Assembly (NCBI GenBank): GCA_021287065.1
Contig: JAJTBE010000106.1
Span: forward strand, 1 to 36,651
DNA length: 36,651 nucleotides
Reading direction: 5' to 3'
From: Bacillota bacterium
GTDB taxonomy: Bacteria; Vulcanimicrobiota; JAJTBE01
Both the position numbers and the translations under genes were made by a program. Numbering within the stretch: the first letter of the stretch is position 1; every line of letters begins with the position of its first letter. This document shows, piece after piece, positions 33,295 through 36,651 of the stretch. Below the pieces are notes generated by a model that worked only from the letters and a program-made list of their open reading frames with translations, was not told the DNA's origin and did not search any database.

Positions 33295-34311
33295 TTACTT
33301 TTCACCCTTATAAACAGTCAGCTTCAGTTTTTCTATTATGTCCATCAGGCTTAGCTTTTTTATTGAGTTGAAAATAATACATAGGGGAAGGTGGACTTTC
33401 AATATGGATTCCGCTTCTTCAAGGTGTTTGAATGCATCTTCATTTCTGCCTTCTTCTCTTGCTTTTATAAAGCTGGATAATGCGTTTCTTACATCTCTTG
33501 TAACCCTGTGCACCCTTAAACCGCGATTCATGTAAAATTCATAACCGGCAGAAACAGTTTCGAGGTCTTTTGTTGTTACTTTAATACCAAAATAGACTTC
33601 TCTCAGCAGGAGCAGATGCTCGTAGAAAAGCATAAGCCTCTGGTAGTGGGGTTCATTCCAGTTCAGGTATCTTTCCAGACTTTTTTCGATATGGTGGAGT
33701 GCCTTTTCCCTGTTTCCTGCATTCAGATTAAGGATGGAAAGGCAAAGTCCGGTGTCGATATAATCAACATAAAGCTCAAGCCCCAGTTGTTGTGCCGCTT
33801 CGAAGGACTGGAGGCATTTGTCGAAATCTTTTTTCTGCACATACCATGTCGCTTCAACTGCTCGTATTTCTCCGTCATCAGGGGCTGCAGCGATGCTTTC
33901 ATTCAGAATCCGCCTCGAATGGGCGAGAGCTTCTTCTTTTTCCGTTCCCTGAAGGTTGTGGACTGAAATCTTCCATAGCCAGGCATCAGCTTCAACCATA
34001 AGGAATCTGTCATCAGCGGGAAATAGCTGTTTTCCCTTTGTACAAGCTTCAATAGCTCCGTCGGAATCATACATCATAAGGTAAATTTCGCATACCCAGT
34101 ATAAATACTCAGGGTTTTCAGGGCATAAACGATGCGCTTCACGGAAGCATTCTCCTGCTTCTCTCAGTCTGCCCGTAGTTTCGAGGATTTCACCCTTCAA
34201 AGCCAGTGCTTCTGCGGGATTTTCATTTCCGCATTCATTTTCGATATGCGAAAGAGCTTCTTCAAAACGGGATTCTTTTATGAAATCACTTATTATGTTT
34301 TCGTGTGTCAA
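33295..34311 (-). CDS. TPR-repeat protein
   Basis: 338 residues, starting at TTG 34311 with GCAGG 8 bases upstream inside the end of the PQQ-like gene, so translation is probably coupled. Several TPR-type helix pairs are seen (for example AEALALKGEILETTGRLREA; YLYWVCEIYLMMYDSDGAIEA; DDGEIRAVEATWYVQKKDFD). There is no signal peptide, so it is cytoplasmic. The C-terminal third is helical but not clearly TPR. Its role is unknown; it probably binds proteins. It is last in the operon after the AMMECR1 and PQQ-like genes. Confidence 0.82.
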   Translation of the reverse strand: MTHENIISDFIKESRFEEALSHIENECGNENPAEALALKGEILETTGRLREAGECFREAHRLCPENPEYLYWVCEIYLMMYDSDGAIEACTKGKQLFPADDRFLMVEADAWLWKISVHNLQGTEKEEALAHSRRILNESIAAAPDDGEIRAVEATWYVQKKDFDKCLQSFEAAQQLGLELYVDYIDTGLCLSILNLNAGNREKALHHIEKSLERYLNWNEPHYQRLMLFYEHLLLLREVYFGIKVTTKDLETVSAGYEFYMNRGLRVHRVTRDVRNALSSFIKAREEGRNEDAFKHLEEAESILKVHLPLCIIFNSIKKLSLMDIIEKLKLTVYKGEK

Positions 34312-34314
34312 AAT

Positions 34315-35487
34315 TTACCTGCCTATGCAATAAATGTAACTATCGTCGCTGCCTGCATAAATCTCCCCTCCGGGTCCGATTGCAGGGGAAGAATCCACAT
34401 AGCCCCCGGTTTTGTATTTCCAGAGGGCGGTTCCGTTTCTTACGGCATAAATGCATTTGTCCTGAGAGCCGATGTAAACAATTCCGTTGCCGGATAATGC
34501 CGGTGATGAGTAAATTGCTGCTCCGGTGTCAAATTTCCACCTTACTGTGCCGGTCTTGTCAATAGCATAAAGGGTTCCGCTCTGGGAGCCGATGTAAACG
34601 GTGTCATCGCTTCCTAATGCCGGGGATGATGAAATATCCTTACCTGTGTCAAATTTCCATTTCAGTCCGCCCTTTGAATTCAGCGCGTATAAGTTTCCAT
34701 CTTCCGAACCGAAATATACATCATCTTTTATCGATATAGCAGGGCTTGAGAAAATATATTTTTCCGCCTTGAAGCTCCAGTTAAGTTTTCCGCCGGTTTC
34801 CACAGAATAAACATTGCAGGTGTCGGAGCCGAATATTATCTGTCCCTGTGAATTGACTGCCGGCGCGGATTTTATCCATTCCCCCGCTCTGAATTTCCAC
34901 GCGAGGGTTCCATCTTCCCTTACGGCATAAAGATAGCCGTCGTTGCTGCCTGTGTAAATTTCACCATTGTTTACAACAGGGGAAGATTCGATAAAGTCTC
35001 CGGTGTTGAATTTCCATTTGAGTGAACCGTCAGGGTTTACAGCGTGAAGACATTTGTCGTTGCCTCCGATATAAATGGTTCCGTCCCGTCCTATAGCTGG
35101 AGATGAATATACAGGTTTGCCGGTTTGGTATTTCCATTTGAGTTTTCCATCAGGTGTTACCGCATAAAGGCAGCCGTCCATCGAACCTGCATAAATTGTT
35201 CCGTCTGTTCCGATTGCCGGGGATGAAAAAACCCTGCCTCCGGTTTTGAATTTCCATTTCAGTGTGCCTGATTCAGTGCCGTTGAGAAGGTTCACCGAAC
35301 GGCGGGCGGGATTCTGTTTGAAGCATTGCCAGACAAGCCGGGGCGGGGGAGTGCCGGTGATTTTCGACATGACAATATTAAGCCCGTTTTTCCTTTTATC
35401 CGGATTCAGGCCGAATACAAGGAGAAACACAAGGAGAACCGCAGCGAGAAATATAATTGCGATGGATACAATCTGTTTTCTTTTCAT
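34315..35487 (-). CDS. membrane-anchored PQQ-like (BamB-type) beta-propeller protein
   Basis: 390 residues. A basic N-terminus and one hydrophobic span (about 6-27) anchor or export it. Eight repeats follow, each with the pattern W-K-F-x-T-G-x-x-x-x-S-S-P-A-I-x-x-x-G-x-I-Y-x-G-S-x-D-G-x-L-Y-A-V, which makes an eight-bladed propeller of the PQQ-like/BamB type. Such propellers are often non-enzymatic scaffolds. No PQQ-binding catalytic residues or c-type heme motif (CxxCH) are seen, so a dehydrogenase is unlikely. It lies 17 bases after the AMMECR1 gene. Confidence 0.88.
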   Translation of the reverse strand: MKRKQIVSIAIIFLAAVLLVFLLVFGLNPDKRKNGLNIVMSKITGTPPPRLVWQCFKQNPARRSVNLLNGTESGTLKWKFKTGGRVFSSPAIGTDGTIYAGSMDGCLYAVTPDGKLKWKYQTGKPVYSSPAIGRDGTIYIGGNDKCLHAVNPDGSLKWKFNTGDFIESSPVVNNGEIYTGSNDGYLYAVREDGTLAWKFRAGEWIKSAPAVNSQGQIIFGSDTCNVYSVETGGKLNWSFKAEKYIFSSPAISIKDDVYFGSEDGNLYALNSKGGLKWKFDTGKDISSSPALGSDDTVYIGSQSGTLYAIDKTGTVRWKFDTGAAIYSSPALSGNGIVYIGSQDKCIYAVRNGTALWKYKTGGYVDSSPAIGPGGEIYAGSDDSYIYCIGR

Positions 35488-35504
35488 TTTATCAGAATCC
35501 GCCT

Positions 35505-36137
35505 TTAGTAGGGACCGAAACTTACGGTTTCGAATACGAACATTTCCACTTTTTCATTTTGCGGAATGCCTGCTTTTCTCCTGCATTCATAAATCTGCCA
35601 TTCGGGTGTGAGGGCTTCTCCGGGGAGGAGAAGAGCTGATTTTGAGCCTTTTCTGACAAGAAGACCCAGCGTCTTTGGGGAAAGCTGAGCTTTTGAACCT
35701 ACGGGACGAAGAGGTCCGGGGATTGTTACAAGATACTTCAGTTTGCCCAGATCCTTTTCCCGGATGGATTCATACCAGTAATCGGCTGTTGAAGCCATGA
35801 TTGCGGAACGGATAATTTCCGCAGCAAGAGTGGGTTCTCTTGGGACGAGGGTTCCCATGCATCCTGAGGTTATATCTTTTTTTATTATTGTTACAAAAAC
35901 CGCAGAAGGTTGTTTCAGAAATCCGGGGATACCCGATGGAGGCTGGATAATAGCATTCTTTCTGATTTTAGCCTCTACAGCCTGCCGGGCAATGCCGCAG
36001 ACAATTTTTTCATTGGTTTTGTTTTTCACAGCTTTAAAAGAATCAAGGGGGGATGAAGCAAAAGCTGAAGAAGCTGTAATCAAAAGAAACAGTAACAAAA
36101 CAGAGTAACGCATTACCGGATATAAATGCCTGATCAT
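35505..36137 (-). CDS. exported AMMECR1-domain protein
   Basis: 210 residues. ATG 36137 has AGGAGGAGG about 8 bases upstream and overlaps the TGA of the truncated frame upstream (ATGA). Signal peptide MRYSVLLLFLLITASSAFAS (from about residue 9), then an AMMECR1 domain: SAVFVTIIKKDITSGCMGTL holds the family G-C-x-G-x-L signature (usually RGCIGTL), AAEIIRSAIMASTADYWY, GLLVRKGSKSALLLPGEAL and EWQIYECRRKAGI. AMMECR1 proteins are conserved from archaea to humans and are mostly cytoplasmic; their biochemical role is still unclear. Export to the envelope is unusual. Confidence 0.82.
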   Translation of the reverse strand: MIRHLYPVMRYSVLLLFLLITASSAFASSPLDSFKAVKNKTNEKIVCGIARQAVEAKIRKNAIIQPPSGIPGFLKQPSAVFVTIIKKDITSGCMGTLVPREPTLAAEIIRSAIMASTADYWYESIREKDLGKLKYLVTIPGPLRPVGSKAQLSPKTLGLLVRKGSKSALLLPGEALTPEWQIYECRRKAGIPQNEKVEMFVFETVSFGPY

Positions 36138-36250
36138 CGGGTTTCCTCCTCCTGATTTTTATACTGATCTATTAGTCTTAAAAAATCAGGATCTTCTTGC
36201 AGTAATTCAAATTCACCTCCAGAAACTGCAGCAAGCCTGTAAAGAATAAG
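36134..36250 (-). pseudogene. 3' remnant of a gene cut by the dispersed repeat
   Basis: In one minus-strand frame, 37 codons (ILYRLAAVSGGEFELLQEDP and on to EEETR) end in a TGA that overlaps the AMMECR1 ATG by two bases, as co-translated genes do. The composition is protein-like, but no ATG, GTG or TTG start exists in the remnant and the frame hits a stop about 15 bases further upstream, exactly where repeat copy E begins. The likeliest history is that the repeat replaced the gene's 5' part. The family cannot be named from so few residues. Confidence 0.5.
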
Positions 36251-36600
36251 GGCAATGCCGTTGAATTAATAAAATTCACTCAAATTCCCAACCTAATACT
36301 CCTGTTTTTCAAGGAGGGAGGTTCGGAGGGCAACCTCGCTTTTCCAAAAAAGCATGGTTCTCTCTGACGGTCCCCAAATCCCCCGGTCGGTCTAAATCCC
36401 CCATGGTCGGTCCCCAATTCCAAAAGTTTTGGGAAGGAGGTCCGGAGGAAACTTTTTTCAAAAAGTTTTCTCTGGGAGCTGGGCAAACCGATACAACCCT
36501 CGTGAGCGATTAGATAAATTCATGCCTGAATTCATGGGCATCTTGTGGGCGGACACATTGGCACCGCCCCTTCAGTTGGCGTTTTGTTTCCGTTTTTTAA
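36251..36600 (-). repeat. dispersed repeat, copy E (inverted)
   Basis: Reverse complement of copies B-D, with CGCTCACGAGGGTTGTAT, AAAACTTTTTGAAAAAAGTTT, CTCCGGACCTCC, GGTTGCCCTCCGAACCTCC and TTGAAAAACAGGAG in order, and the AAAAACGGAAACA-CCAACTG module of copy C at its far end (about 36570-36600). It lies about 19 kb from the main cluster. The last 50 bases of the window are non-coding and unassigned. Confidence 0.85.
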
Positions 36601-36651
36601 GCATAAAGGGGGGACCAGATTGGTAATGAAGTCGAACCCTGTGGGTTTACC

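Noticed and set aside
34315-35487. PQQ-dependent dehydrogenase
   Set aside because: The repeats match the PQQ-like propeller, but the chain is short, with no catalytic Asp/Glu pattern or heme motif; a BamB-type scaffold fits better.

Overview
The window looks like a chromosome segment from an uncultivated diderm (two-membrane) bacterium of moderate GC. The diderm inference rests on a TonB-dependent outer-membrane receptor, a TonB protein and several lipoproteins. The mix of single-copy housekeeping genes (secG, rpmE, tdk, prfA) with a type IV pilus-like assembly cluster, MoxR/VWA proteins and many beta-propeller proteins recalls candidate phyla such as Riflebacteria or Wallbacteria. That placement is an impression, not something the sequence proves.

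Layout. (1) 1-568: the 3' part of an unrecognised + strand gene. (2) 709-11715, minus strand: a compact pilus/pseudopilus operon. In transcription order it encodes a GspF/PilC-type membrane platform, a pseudokinase fused to a GspE/PilB ATPase, a TPR lipoprotein, a zinc-ribbon Ser/Thr kinase with one membrane span, a 1059-residue PilX-like surface protein and two prepilins. (3) 11866-15325, minus strand: a vitamin B12 uptake unit with promoter, cobalamin riboswitch, intrinsic terminator, BtuB-like receptor and TonB. (4) 15374-15786: a short gene for a Gln-rich helical protein with its own promoter and terminator. (5) 15812-17525: a gene-free tract built from imperfect copies of a roughly 300-bp repeat; another copy lies inverted at 36251-36600. 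(6) 17526-22534, minus strand: a DUF192 lipoprotein, two YiiX/NlpC-P60-like peptidase paralogues alternating with two pilin-like genes (an apparent tandem cassette duplication), and an exported MsrA-MsrB fusion. (7) 22588-25102, plus strand: secG, rpmE, tdk, prfA. (8) 25223-30079, plus strand: a tandem-AAA+ MoxR/midasin-like ATPase and its partner, a protein with HEXXH and VWA domains. (9) 30251-36137, minus strand: a lipoprotein with 14 YCF48-type propeller repeats, then an exported AMMECR1-domain protein, an 8-repeat PQQ-like propeller and a TPR protein in one operon.

How the parts may connect. The operon at 709-11715 has a platform, motor, a possible TPR pilotin and minor pilins. No major pilin, secretin, PilMNO set or prepilin peptidase is next to it, though a canonical pilin lies at 20820. 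Kinase folds occur twice in this operon, once as a degenerate domain fused to the motor, which suggests a signalling input to pilus assembly. The MoxR, VWA and both YiiX-like proteins carry a short motif of the form [PT]-x-D-x-V-x-[IL]-[SG] at residues 30-41 in an otherwise disordered N-terminus. Three of the four begin M-D-S-I-x-S, counting the GTG start at 25223. MoxR and VWA also share a second motif, [IL]-S-M-[VL]-D-D-x-P, near residue 95. This points to a common partner or destination and is the most promising candidate here for an undescribed system.
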